Origin: Cerrena zonata
Taxonomy: Eukaryota > Basidiomycota > Agaricomycetes > Polyporales > Cerrenaceae
Length of the DNA: 64,000 bases
Direction of reading: 5' to 3'
NCBI GenBank assembly: GCA_038087015.1
Contig: JASBNA010000006.1
Location: 1,302,001-1,366,000 of the forward strand
This document shows, piece after piece, positions 9,529-21,048 of the stretch (positions within the stretch are counted from its first letter, which is position 1; every line of letters begins with the position of its first letter). Under the pieces are notes generated by a model that saw only the letters and a list, made by a program, of their open reading frames with translations, did no database searches and was not told where the DNA came from. The position numbers were made by a program, and so were the translations under genes.

Positions 9529-11714
9529 ATGCCAAAGTTTTCTCGCAATTATCTCTCCGCAGTGATAGCTGCTTGCCTTCTTGCTAGTTCCGGCGGGGTG
9601 TACGCTGCTCCTCCGCCACCACCCTCACCCTCATCGACTTCTTCGTCGCCCAATGCAACACCAACGGTGCCATATGCGAGTGACGACCCCAACTATCCCT
9701 TATGGAACCCTGACTCAAACATCGTTCCTCAACCGATGAGGGGTACTTTCGGAGCGAATATTCTAGGTCCACAGAACATTCCCTTAGAGTTGCAGAATCC
9801 TTCGCTTTTGGCACCTCCAACCACAGATCATGGTGACGTGTAAGCCAACACTTTCTCAATCTCGACTCTATTTCTCATGGCTACACTACTATTTAATAGC
9901 CCGAACGCGCATTGGTCCTTCACGCTGAGTCACAATCGCCTTCAAACTGGTGGATGGGTCAGGGAACAGACGGGTATGTTGCTTTTAGTCTTATCACACT
10001 GGTCTTATGACGGCTGACGACATCTCATCTGTGATAGTCACGGATATGCCTATTGCAAAGGGTGATTATTTTTCGCTTGTGAGCCACTCAGTACTGATTA
10101 AATGCCACCAGAGATGGCTGGCGTCAATATGAGGCTGGAAGCAGGTGCAATTCGGTAAGTCTTCGGATCGGGTTTGGAGCGCCTTTTTTCCATTTTCTCA
10201 CCTCCGCTTTTAGTGAATTGCATTGGCACAAGACGGCCGAGGTAGGTCGCTGTCGTCATAACTTCCCACCCTGTCATTCATTATCTTTATCACACACATA
10301 GTGGGCCTACGTTCTCAACGTGAGTTTACATGTGATCTTTTAGTGCCTAGCACGAGCTAACAGCATGTTATAGGGCTCCACGCAAATCACTACCGTCACT
10401 CCCGAAGGTCAGAATTATATCGGTACAGTAGTATGTGTCTGGATGTCGCTGTGGACTTCCATGCTTGATGCTTATATTTTTGACAGCACCCCGGTGACCT
10501 TTGGTACTTCCCTGCCGGTCAACCTCACTCCCTACAAGCAACAGCGGATTCTCCTGAAGGTTCTGAATTCCTCTTGGTAAACTCTACTTCGATAGTCTTT
10601 GGTGATAGGAGCACTAACGAGTGCGTTTAATAGATATTTGATGACGGGACTGCAAGTTCAGAAGACACCTTCCTGGTGAGCCTTTCACTTATCTTCTTGG
10701 ATATTCTCCGTCATTAACCAATATGCAACCAGTTAACGGATTGGCTTGCACATGTTCCAAAGGAAGTGTTAGCCAAGAATTTCCAAACGAAACAATCTGC
10801 ATTCAATAAGATACCCGATAGGGAGCTGTACATCTTCCCGGGTAGTAAGTGCCCTTCTTTGAGTTTACTTGCGCAGCTATTAAATTGTTTAATATTGCTT
10901 TCAGCACCTCCTGCAGACGACGCACAGCCGCCTGTCAGCCCCCAAGGAATCTCAAGTCTTCCCTTCACTTACGAGTTCTCCAAGATTAAGCCTGCGAACT
11001 ACAGTGGCGGTACTTTGAAGATCGCAGACTCTACGACGTTCAAGGCATCGAAGTCAATTGCGGTTGCAGAAGTAACCGTAGAGCCCGGTGCGATGCGTGA
11101 GCTGCACGTAAGTTGTTGTATTTCTATCGTGGGTGTTTGTGATTTTGAACGACTGCGAACAAACTTAGTGGCATCCTATCCAAGACGAGTGGGCCTACTT
11201 CATGTAATCTTTCGCTGTTGTCTGTCTTCCAATAGCTCAACTTACTGTTTTGTGTACAGCGAAGGCTATGCGCGCATGACCCTTTTTGCGGCTGATTCCA
11301 ATGCACGAACCTTCGACTATCAGGTTTGTTGCACGTCCGTCAGTGTAAAGAATACAATTAACATTTCTTTAGGCTGGAGATATTGCTTATGTCCCTGCAC
11401 CGTATGGTGCGCTCATTTATTATCAAACGTAAGTAGGCATCCTGTTAACTATCGCTCATAGGGCATTATATCGAGAATGTCGGAAATACCACCCTCCGTT
11501 TCTTGGAAATCTTTAAGACTGGTAAGTGACATTTCTCGAACGAATTTTGCTCTCATTTTTACTGACATATTCTTTAGAAAAATACCAAGATGTTAGCTTG
11601 AGTCAATGGCTAGCCTTGACCCCTCCAGAGCTAGTGAAGGAGCATCTACAGGTGTCAGACGAAACCGTAGGCAAATTCCAGAAACAGAAGCAGCTTGTCG
11701 TTGGGCCTCAGTAG
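9529..11714 (+). CDS. Oxalate decarboxylase (bicupin), tandem copy 1
   Basis: Converts oxalate to formate and CO2 using manganese; in wood- and litter-decay fungi it is secreted and controls oxalate and pH. A signal peptide (MPKFSRNYLSAVIAACLLAS, cleavage near VYA) precedes a Pro/Ser linker. Cupin 1 has ELHWHKTAEWAYVLNG (His-x-His-x3-Glu) and a fourth ligand His in PAGQPHSL. Cupin 2 has ELHWHPIQDEWAYFIEG (His-x-His-x4-Glu) and PYGHYIENVGN. This spacing matches the two metal sites of bacterial OxdC. An acidic loop SSEDTFLLTDW fits the active-site lid that supplies the catalytic Glu. Fifteen introns give about 460-470 aa, with exons as small as 18 bp (WAYVLN). All joins hold one frame, so the gene looks functional. 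Confidence 0.93.
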
Positions 11715-12006
11715 TGTGTGATTGCTGGAACTGTGGTCCATATATCTCCCAGATATACTTTATTTGTATGTACTATATTTGCGACCGGGCGGTCTTACCA
11801 CTTGGGTCGTGGATCGTTCATGATCATGTCAAACGCCAGTCGCCTTGCCCTAAACCAGATCATGTGATGCATCATTGTTGGGGATTTCTACTGCCCATTC
11901 CATATAAACTTGCTTGAGCGTTTGAACTTTCAAGTTGTCTCGAACTATGACAATCTTGGTTCGTTGAACTTGAACTTGTTATCTTGATTTGCAGACTTTT
12001 GTGATT

Positions 12007-12115
12007 ATGACGGCAGACAAGGGAAAGAGTCGCAGTTCTCTTCTGTTTGTCCCCCGTTTCCGCTCTCGGTCACGGTGTCGAGAACAGAAATCCCACTCAC
12101 TTTCCTATGAAATCT
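12007..12115 (+). pseudogene. Relic of the first exon of the downstream DUF6697-like gene
   Basis: This stretch aligns with 14857-14960, the first exon of the gene after copy 2. Shared features are the preceding TTATCTTGATTT, an ATG, SRSSLLFVP against SNRSPLLFVP, and CGTCGAGAACAGAAA. The reading drifts after LLFVP and stops soon after (MTADKGKSRSSLLFVPRF, then loss of similarity). It has no further exons. It is best explained as the truncated end of a tandem duplication that began upstream of oxalate decarboxylase and ended inside the next gene. It may still be transcribed with copy 1's 3' flank. Confidence 0.75.
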
Positions 12116-12203
12116 GACCTTTTAGTCATTCTCTACACATGATTACCTTGGGCGATGCGTTCGAGGACGCGTCGTCCGATCGATCAAACGTAGTAAAGCT
12201 TTT

Positions 12204-12227
12204 CTCGATCGAGGCTGACCGTCAGCC
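12204..12227 (+). promoter_or_regulatory. Conserved double palindrome in oxalate decarboxylase 2 promoter
   Basis: CTCGATCGAG overlaps GGCTGACCGTCAGCC, matching the copy 1 block except for the central base of the second palindrome. It starts 140 bp before the ATG. The downstream GCGGGAGACA is also shared. Confidence 0.5.
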
Positions 12228-12343
12228 GCGGGAGACAACTGGCAGACACTGGCAAAAGATAGAATGCTGCACCCTCATAAACTCAGACCTCAGACCTCAG
12301 GCCTTCTTTACCCATTATCATCCACTAATAACCATTAGCCACA

Positions 12344-14547
12344 ATGCCAAAGTTCTCTCGCAATTATCTCTGTACAGTGATAGTTGCTTGCCTTCTTGCT
12401 AGTTCCAGAGTACATGCTGCGCCCCCGCTCTCGCTCTCGCCCTCACCCTGTTCGACTTCTTCATCTCCTAACGCAACACCAACGGTGCCATATGCGAGTA
12501 ACGACCCCAACTATCCCTTATGGAACCCTGACTCTAATATCGTTCCTCAACCGATGAGGGGTACTTTCGGAGCGAATATTCTAGGTCCACAGAACATTCC
12601 TCTTGAGCTAGAGAATCCTTCGCTATTGGCACCTCCAACCACAGATCATGGTGACGTGTAAGTCGATACTTTCTCAATCTCTATTACATTATTTATGGCT
12701 ACCTTGCTCTGGAAATAGTCCGAATGCGCATTGGTCGTTTTCCCTTAGCCACACTCGTCTTCAAACTGGTGGATGGGCTAGGCAACAGACAGGTACGTCG
12801 ATTTTAAAATCATCATGCTATTCAAATGGCAGCTGACAGTCATACCGTGTAGTCAAGGACATGCCTATCGCAAAACGTGAGTATTTCTCTGCTTATGAGC
12901 CACCCGATACTAATCAAAGGTCACCAGAGTTGGCTGGCGTGAACATGAGGCTGGAAGCAGGTGCAATCCGGTAAGTCGGAGTCGGCGCGTCTATTCTATA
13001 TTCTCACCTATCGTGCTGCTTTTAGTGAGTTGCATTGGCATAAGACGGCCGAGGTAGGTCATTATCGTAATTGTTTCCCACCTAGTTATTCACTATCGAT
13101 TATCTTCGTCACACATAGTGGGCCTACGTTCTCAACGTGAGTATCCATGTGATGTTTTCCGAGTCTGTACCTTCGGACCTAACGCCGCATTATAGGGTTC
13201 CACGCAAATCACCACTGTCACTCCTGAGGGTCAGAATTATGTTGCTACAGTGGTATTTATCCAAGTGGCTTTATGTACTTCCGAGCTTGTTGCTCAACTT
13301 CCTGATAGCATCCTGGTGACCTTTGGTATTTCCCACCTGGTCAGCCTCATTCCCTTCAAGCAACTGCGGACCGTCCTGAGGGTTCTGAGTTCCTGCTGGT
13401 AAGCCCCATCTGAGTAGTTCCCCATATGCGTAGCTCTAATGGGGCATCCGTTTCATAGATTTTTGATAATGGCGCTGCGAGTGAAGACGACACTTTCCTG
13501 GTAAATAGTTCAATCACTCCTGTTGAATAATCACTGACATTGGCTACAATGTTTTAGTTAACGGATTGGCTAGCACATATCCCGAAAGGAGTGTTGGCTA
13601 AGAACTTTCAAACGAAACATTCTGCTTTTAATCAGATACCTGATCGGCAATTGTACATCTTCCCTGGCAGTGAGTGCTTTAGGTCGAATTTATTTGAACC
13701 AGTCTCAAGCAACCACTCTTTTTTTTTCAGACCCCCCTGCAGACGACGCACAACCACCAGTCAGCCCTCAAGGAATCTCGAGCCTTCCATTTACCTATGA
13801 GTTCTCCAAGACTACACCTGCAAACTACAGCGGCGGTACAGTGAAGATTGCAGACTCTACGACGTTCAAGGCAGCGAAGTCAATCGCCGTCGCAGAAGTA
13901 ACTGTAGAGCCTGGTGCAATACGCGAACTTCACGTAAGTCTTTTTTAAATCCAATAATATAAGTGATTGTGATATCGAGTAACTTTCCACCAATCCAGTG
14001 GCATCCTATTCAGGACGAGTGGACTTTCTTCATGTCAGTTCAATCTTTCTCGCTTTCAGTTCGATATGTTGACTTTTGGGTATAGTGAAGGCTACGCTCG
14101 AATGACGCTTTTTGCCGCCGATTCCAATGCACGAACGTTCGACTATCAGGTAAGTTGTTATACCTCATTCGGGACAAGGATATACAGTTAACTATTTCCT
14201 AGGCTGGAGATATCGCGTATGTTCCGGCACCATATGGCTAGTTTCCATCATTGTCCTCAACATTGAACTCTGCTGATGTTAGGATTCACAGGACATTACG
14301 TTGAGAACGTCGGAAATACCACCCTTCGTTTCTTGGAAATCTTCAAGACCGGTAAGTTCTGCTTGCTATTCAACTCTCACCAGCATGTTCCCTGATACAT
14401 GGTTCTATAGATCGATACCAAGATGTCAGCCTGAGTCAATGGTTAGCCTTAACCCCTCCAGAGCTGGTGAAGGAAACTCTACAAGTATCAGACGAAACCG
14501 TCAACAAGTTTCAGAAAGAGAAACAACTTGTCGTCGGTCCTCAGTAG
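12344..14547 (+). CDS. Oxalate decarboxylase (bicupin), tandem copy 2
   Basis: Close paralogue of copy 1 with the same exon plan and metal sites: cupin 1 ELHWHKTAEWAYVLNG plus PPGQPHSL, cupin 2 ELHWHPIQDEWTFFIEG plus PYGHYVENVGN. The signal peptide region is MPKFSRNYLCTVIVACLLAS. Differences include AYFIEG to TFFIEG and a lid loop ASEDDTFLLTDW. Every join I checked keeps the frame. One splice is odd: after PYG the only in-frame reading uses a GC donor (GCTAGT at about 14239) with the acceptor ending CACAG before GACATTACG; copy 1 has GTGCGC at the same place. An alternative acceptor (GATGTTAG) would insert three residues before GHYVEN. Probably secreted and functional, perhaps with less efficient splicing. 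Confidence 0.9.
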
Positions 14548-14856
14548 TGTTTGTTTCTGGTCTCTAGATTTTCTCTCTATCTATTACCCGGATGTACCCT
14601 TAATCTTATGTATTATATCTGCGGCTAGGTGTTCAAGCTTTGGCCTCATGGTCCTACTACTCTCAGCGAGACTCGCTTGACCTGCCCTAAATGCGGTCAT
14701 GTGATGCATGTCCGATGTCGGAGTTCGTAATTCCGCTGCTCATCCATTCCAGACAGTACGTGCAGTGGCGGTCAATTCGTGTAACTTTCTCTTGAACTAT
14801 GACAATCTTGGTCTCTTGTACTTGAACTGATTATCTTGATTTAACGCAGACTTGTG
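14548..14856. other. Spacer between oxalate decarboxylase 2 and the DUF6697-like gene
   Basis: Carries the 3' flank of copy 2 and the promoter of the next gene. It is similar to 11715-12006, as expected from the duplication. No ORF of interest. Confidence 0.6.
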
Positions 14857-16491
14857 ATGATGATTGCAGAAAACCGAAGCAACCGCAGTCCTCTTCTATT
14901 TGTTCCCTCTCAGGTTGCCGCTCCCGGCGTCGAGAACAGAAAACCCACTTTCCTACAAAACCCAGAGGTATGCCAGCGATTGTGTGTCCAGTTACAATTT
15001 ACACGTAATGAATATCCTTGTGTAGACCAACCATCTTGCGGTGGTCATCACAGATGCTCTCATTGCTCGGGATGTTGCCGTGCAGCACTTGCAGTCCGCT
15101 TGTGCCTCACTTCGAGATAAAGAAGAAACTATAGCGAGAATCGAACGGGAGAAGAAAGAACTGAAACTGTTGAATGACATGGGAAATCTCTCCGTTGGCG
15201 AAACTAAGGACAATCCATTAATGAAGGAACGATCAGAGTTGCTCGACAAGATCGAACAGCTCGAAAGGTCCAATGCAAATTTGACGCAAGAGTTACGAAA
15301 CGTGAATGAGATGCAGAACAATGAGCTTAAGGTAAACGATGACGAAACAGATATTACACTACTACAAACTAACCATGATTCTAGATGAATTCGATCACCA
15401 GTCCTTTGCTTAGCCCCAACCCCGCCACTATCATGCTTACACCCCAGATGACGATGGTAGTAAGTTCTGTGTATTCTGTTTTCCACCAAATATGGTTTAT
15501 ACTGCAAATTCGCCCAGGATGATCATGAAGAACGATTAAACACACGCTATACGATCCTCTCCCAATTACCGTTACCATCCGACATGCCCTCTGAAATTTT
15601 ACTTCCGATTGTCGTCCCTCCTCCTTTCACTGTTCATGATTTTATTGGTACAATCACCGGGGTATGTTGTATAGACTCATCGAGTTGTTCATGCAACTAA
15701 CAACGTTTCACAGCCTATGAAAATACAGTACGATCGGGAGCTCTCCTTGAATTTGTTTCTTACTCATGTTTATGTCACTTAGACTGGCCAACTACCGCGT
15801 CTTCCAGGAATATACCACTTCCTGGTGCCCCGAACGCGAAGAACATGGGTATTACCTCTCACCTGTATTCAAATGCATGACAAACCCTCGCACGCCGACC
15901 GCCCATCGTTGGGTTGTAGCAGATATTGCAGCTCAGATAGCACACCCAATGGGTACGCACTCGATTTCGATCACTTCTTGGTATTTGATACACTTACGCT
16001 TGCGTTATCTTCAGAATGTTTCTACAACAAAGAGGGAAAATGGTATTATGCCGGAATCTATAAAGCATTCCGTCTCGATGATTTATCCATATCCGAATGG
16101 GATAAACTGAGCCCCGAGGTAACACTTTCAGCTTTCTCACTCCTGTTTACTTACCACCTTTCAGGCATCCCAATCTGTCATCAAAGATACTCTGACCCAT
16201 CGAAAGAACACCTCTCCCCAAAATGTCTATGAAGCTAGTCAACTCTACGCCGCTGGAGCCCTGAAGGTCGCTTGTATAGGTCTGCAATGCATCGGCTTCA
16301 ACAACTCGCTATACAAAGGACTCCTCGAACAAGCCGAAACGTGCAAGAAGGGTGGTCGCTGGAGATTACCACCCACCGCTGGACTAGGAACTGCGGGCGG
16401 AATCTGGAATACGACTGCTAATACTACTGCGAAGACTGTACTTGGTGCTGCTACTGAACTTGCCAAAGGACTTGTGGTCAAGAACATGTGA
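14857..16491 (+). CDS. Fungal protein with probable DUF6697 domain, N-terminal coiled coil
   Basis: Spliced from seven or more exons. The N-terminus (MMIAENRSNRSPLLFVPSQ) is followed by a coiled coil of about 90 residues (DKEETIARIEREKKEL, MKERSELLDKIEQLERSNAN). After a linker (MPSEILLPIVVPPPFTVHDF) comes a conserved domain: YRVFQEYTTSWCPEREEHGY, PVFKCMTNPRTPTAHRW, CFYNKEGKWYYAGIYKAFRL, LTHRKNTSPQNVYEASQLYA, GALKVACIGLQCIGFNNSLY. I recall this as the Agaricomycete DUF6697 domain but could not check. Function is unknown; the WYYAGIYKA segment suggests a beta-rich binding domain. Introns are 50-60 bp and all phases agree. The first ATG is at 14857; the two consecutive ATGs make the exact start slightly uncertain. 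Exon 1 has a broken copy at 12007. Confidence 0.8.
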
Positions 16492-16966
16492 ATTTCTCTT
16501 CGTGTCACGTTTCTCTGTCTCTTGTGGTTCGGCTTGGGTTTCTGACCTCTAGGAATTGAATTGGACTTGTTTTGTGATTATCGTTATCCCGTGTTTCGGA
16601 TTGTATCGTGTCCTCTGCATGTTGTATTTCTAAGAATCGAAAAAAAATCGTTTACTGCCTGTAGCCTCCCTCGAAGCTCATCTTTACCAACAACCATATT
16701 CGCCAAAATTTATGCAATGAAAGGAAGACGGTGTATAATAATGCAAACTGAGCACGTCAGATAACTAGGTCGTGGGTAAGTAGTACATGTCAAGAAGGTG
16801 GAAAGTAAACTACACATGGTACAAGTACAATAGAAGTGTCATTTCGTCATTCATTCGTGCAAAAATCGGTGTGGTATCTATCATGCGGTAATGAATAGCG
16901 GGAATTGTTGAAGTCGAAGTACTCACCAAATCCGTGTGTCAATAAAGCGTGTTGATGTCTCCTATA
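16492..16966. other. Convergent intergenic region
   Basis: Lies between two stop codons, so it should hold both 3' UTRs. An AATAAA-like and A-rich stretch occurs near 16636-16650. No gene is seen. Confidence 0.5.
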
Positions 16967-19900
16967 TCATACCATTGAGGAAGCTAAAGCTCCACGCGTG
17001 AAAGGAGGTGGGTCAGAGTTCGTTCTTTGTCGACAACGAGACCTTGCTTCAGCAGAGGCAAGTCGAGCCTCAAGGTCTTTGATCCTTAACTGCAGTTGGC
17101 GAATGGTTTCTGCATCTGAGGTCGAAGTCGTGGTTGGGGTTACGGGGTTGTCGTCGGGTTTCCCATGTGGTATGTCGGTATCGTGAGGGAGCAAGGTAAT
17201 GGTCTCCATCTCCGTAGGCTGTGATACCAGCTGATAGGTAGCAAGGACACTATCGCCTGCAGTACTCTCTGGGTTCTCTTCGCTGGTTACAGTGAGGTGA
17301 GGCGAAATATCGGGCTCATCTTGTAGTCGAGATAGATTCAAGGTGGATATTGGCTGCTGAGGAGCGAACATAGAATCCTGCGGTCGCGACATGGAGACAT
17401 GCTCGGCATCAACAACTGAACGTTGCTGATTCTCAGCATTGTCTCCCGTCGACTCGTCTGTCTCTTGTTCGGTGGACTTATCATCCCCTCCTGGGGGTGG
17501 TAAATCCACACTGACAGGCGGACGCGGGGTTTCGCAACCTGTCGTTAGCTGGAGGCCTGCTGGGGGTTGACGTGGTGTTGCTACGGAGACGAAATCGTCA
17601 ACATCCTCATCTTCACTCTCGAGTTCACCGACAAAAGATAGTGCCGGAGTAGGCATTGCAAATATACCTTCCAAGAGCGCGAACCACGATTGAAGGGCAG
17701 AAGACGGATAGACTGGCTTAGGGTCATCCTCTTCGACTCCTAAATCGATCAAAAGGACATCAGTGTTGCTGACAAAGGAAAATGACTGTTCAAAGGAGAG
17801 CGAGGACAGTGTAGGAGTTGTGCCAATATTAACAAAATCCTCGTCAAGATTCATAGCGTCATCGTAAGTGATGTTGACAAAATCTTCTGTCATCGAGTCA
17901 ATTTCCTGCTCAGCAGACACAGTGTCTGATAAGTTAGATGTTGCAGTCTCGGTGATCATCTCGTCGGTGGTAATCTGGGCATCTGAGCCTGCGGCTATTG
18001 CTTCTGCAGAAACTGTAGGCGGGATGATGACGGGCTCCGTAGCCGCAGCTACTTGAGGAGCGGCTTCTCCAACGACAGGGATTTCCTCCTCAGTGATCCT
18101 ATCAGCCTCTGGTTTGGACACTTGATCCTCGTTGAGTTTGGGGTCGATGCCGATACTCGGACCCTCCTTGTCAGCTGTTTGTGTACCACCGTCATCGAGC
18201 TTGGTGACATCGTCTGCATCAGCTTCAGTATCAGGGATCGCTTCGGTATCAGTATCGTCAACCGAGTTTGTGACAATAGAAGGATCGATTGACTTGACCC
18301 AGTCATACAGATCGATTTCAGATTGAAGAACGGTGGATAAGGGGGAGGTATCGTCGTCGTTGAGATTGACAATAATTTCGTCGTTCGTGATAGACTTCTC
18401 CACTAATCCGTCCTCGTTATTAAGTGCCGTCGAGCCAGATGTCGAGGACGGCCGTACGGAAGGTACCTCCTCAGCACTGGACAAAGCCAGTGATACGGTG
18501 CCGTTCGATCCTTTGCTTGTAGTCGATGTATCGTCGCCTCCGTCCTTGTGCTCAAACTCGCCTTGGGATGTAGCAGAGTGACCGACTAGTTCCTCAGAGA
18601 CATCTACTGTAACGGTAACCTTCTCTTCGCTTTCAGGTTTGGATTCGGGAACAGAGGTAGGAACTTCCTCGACTGATTGCTGGGCAATGTGATCAGGAGC
18701 TTGAATAGGGTTCCCGGATGGTTGAGATTCGTGAGCAACATTGCCAACAGGTGGAAGATTATCTCCTTCGCCCAAAGCACTTTTCCCAGCGGGATTAGGC
18801 TGATTGGGGGAGGAGCCATGAGAAGGATCCTCTTCTACTAGCGTTGATGTCGACGTAGCCTTAGTCTTCTCCTCTTCCCCTGTAGTCGAGTTGGTAGATG
18901 TAGATCCATCAATTGACTTAGGCAAGTTATTGGGGCCGATTTCAGGTTGATCAACTGAGGATGAGGGCGAGGAACTGTCATCTTGAGAATTGACAGTGAC
19001 TTGGTCAATAGGCTTCTCCGCTGTTCCATTCTCGTCATGCGTGGTCGAGTCAGAGCTTGAGAGCGGTGATGCGGAAGGAGTCTCCTCAGTACTAGGCAAA
19101 GCTGGTGGTACAGGGTCGTTAGATGCCTGGGTAGTGGCTGAAATATCACCACCTTCATCCTTACGCTCAGGCTCGTCTTGGGGTGCAGGAGCATCATCGG
19201 CTAGCTCCACGGAGGCATCTGCGGCAACGGCAACCTTCTGTTCACTTCCAGGTTGAGTTTCGGGAGTAGAGGTGTTGGGTGGTAGGGATTCGAGAGAAAC
19301 ATTGCCAGCAGGTGGGGGGTTATCGTCTTCACCCAAAGCAGTTTGCTCGGTGGGGTTAGATTGATCGGTAGAGGGACCTTGAGAAGGTTCCGACCCTGCT
19401 AACGTTGATGACGATGAGGTCTGAGTGTCCTTCTCTTCCTCTACGATCGAAGCAGACGGTGCCAGTGTGACACCGGTGTCAGTTGATGGTTGGTGTGTTG
19501 AGTCATCGTTCCCTTCCAATTGTGATGGGTCGTTTGGTAGTTGCGTCACAGACAACGATACTTCTCCCTCTTTCTCTAGAGTAGTCTCCGCATGACTTTC
19601 TTTCTGGGCCGCAGTTACCGCATTCGTCACCTCTTCAGGACTAGATGTCGGTTGTTCTCCATCCGCAACTGCTGGTATGTGTTGGGCAGTAACGAGGGGA
19701 GGGGGGGCCTCCTCATCCGATACGTTCGATGTAGTTGCTCGAGGGGTGCTCTCAAGATCGAGCAGCGGTTTCTGTTCATGATCGCCCTCGTCTGCGGCAG
19801 CGGTGACGTGATGCGAGCGTTCCTCGAGTGGAAGGTGCTGGACCAACGTCATACCGGTAAGAGTGGAAGGCGTTGTAGTTCCTTCATCTCCCGCACGATG

Positions 19901-21048
19901 TTGATCGAGACTATCATTGGTAGACGTTCCGATTTCTTCGGTAGAGGATGAATTGGTAGAGTTGGGAGGAGGTTGCGAGGTGGAGGCGTATTCTTCCTCT
20001 GTAGGATTGATCGCGGTATCGTCCTCGCGCCTTGCTGAGAAAGGTGGAGGAACTAAGGCTTGGAGATCCAGAGCGGATACTGCTGAAAGTAGCGGAGGGG
20101 ACGCTAGCAAGGTTTGCAGAGCAGCATTGTCGGGAATGGAGACGGCAGTGTTCACACGTGGGGGAACCGGTCTCTGGGAACATGAGGCGGAAGAGACATC
20201 TGTCTCTGAGGGGAGTTGAGTGTCATTTGAGTTAATCGAAGTAGACGTGGAAGGCGAAGATTCAGACTGGGATGTTTGCACCGTCTCTTGGGAGTCTGGG
20301 TTGACAGGGTTGTCTGTAGCATCAGTCTCATGAGAATGAGTGCCAATGAGTTGGAGACCAGTAACGAGGCCATCATCTTGAGATCCAGAAGCAGCAGTAC
20401 TATTAGAATCCTCGACAGGTGTTATTTCAGCCAGAGTGGTGACAAGAACCGTGTCAGGGGGTGTAGGTAATGCCATGTTACCCATCTTTTCAGTAATTTC
20501 ACCCAACGATCGTCGTGGTCTCGTAGACACCCTGTACGCTCCACGTATTGCTGCTTGGACTTGCATAAGATCCTGCAGCAATACGTTGTCTTCTTTGGTG
20601 AGACTATTTGATGATATTATTAAATTGAAACATAACATGCGTCGATCATTCAACGTACTGCCGAAGGACATCTTCAGAGGTATCCATGAAGCTTTCACCA
20701 TAAACTTTATTGTTGCGTATCCATGACGCAGTAGCTGTGGGATTAGATATCGGAAGGCTTGTTTGGACGTATGTAGCGAGGGCATCTGGGAGCAATGTCC
20801 TCACGTCCCTCTTGCGATCCAAGTCAGTGACCGATGGCTTCTGAGAATGCTAGGTCACTTACCGGTGATAAGGGATTAGTTGAAGCGCGATGCAAGGGAC
20901 TCGGAAGCGAATGGTGAGGTGAGCGATATGGAGAGGGAAGTTGCTTCTGATGCCGCGGAGATGGCCCGGGGCTCGAATGCTTAAATCTGCTTGGTGGCGA
21001 CAATAGGGGAGATACCACCGGCGAAAGAATAGTGAGGAGTGTATCCAT
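16967..21048 (-). CDS. Large disordered acidic protein, about 1324 aa, with internal long repeats
   Basis: Three exons: 20863-21048, 20659-20810 and 16967-20603, total 1325 codons with stop; introns 52 and 55 bp. The N-terminus is Ser/Pro-rich (SPPSRFKHSSPGPSPRHQ). A short ordered part follows (RDVRTLLPDALATYVQTSLP, ATASWIRNNKVYGESF, NVLLQDLMQVQAAIRGAYRV). Then come about 1000 residues of Ser/Thr/Pro/Glu/Asp-rich disordered sequence. The end is a short coiled coil (IRQLQLRIKDLEARLASAEA) and a basic tail. Two consecutive segments of about 190 residues are repeats of each other. No known domain is seen; I cannot assign a function. The unbroken 3.6 kb last exon shows the local sequence is reliable. 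A reading that uses a TTCTCAG acceptor is rejected because the intron would be 22 bp. Confidence 0.75.
18250..18879 (-). repeat. Internal repeat copy B in the 1324-aa protein
   Basis: Begins EEEKTKATSTSTLVEEDPSH and runs through [66 protein letters not shown]. It matches copy A block for block. Limits are approximate. Confidence 0.65.
18880..19443 (-). repeat. Internal repeat copy A in the 1324-aa protein
   Basis: Begins EEEKDTQTSSSSTLAGSEPS, then TALGEDDNPPPAGNVSLES, EQKVAVAADASVELAD, ERKDEGGDISATT, STEETPSASPLSSSDST and KPIDQVTVNSQDD. The same order of blocks recurs in copy B, so the gene grew by an internal tandem duplication of about 560-630 bp. Confidence 0.65.

Larger units (their letters stand above)
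9331..12117 (+). repeat. Tandem duplication unit A (promoter + oxalate decarboxylase + relic exon)
   Basis: This segment matches 12130-14965 along its length: promoter palindromes, oxalate decarboxylase gene, 3' flank, and a piece equivalent to exon 1 of the gene at 14857. Limits are approximate and read by eye. Exons and many intron ends are near identical; intron interiors have diverged. Confidence 0.8.
12130..14965 (+). repeat. Tandem duplication unit B
   Basis: Second copy of the unit at 9331-12117, about 2.8 kb. Its end runs into the first exon of the intact gene at 14857, which defines the original right limit of the duplicated segment. Confidence 0.8.

Noticed and set aside
20811..20862. 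22-bp intron alternative (acceptor TTCTCAG) in the 1324-aa gene
   Set aside because: It gives an attractive in-frame KPSVTDLDRKRDVRT, but 22 bp is too short for splicing; the GCAAG acceptor gives 52 bp.
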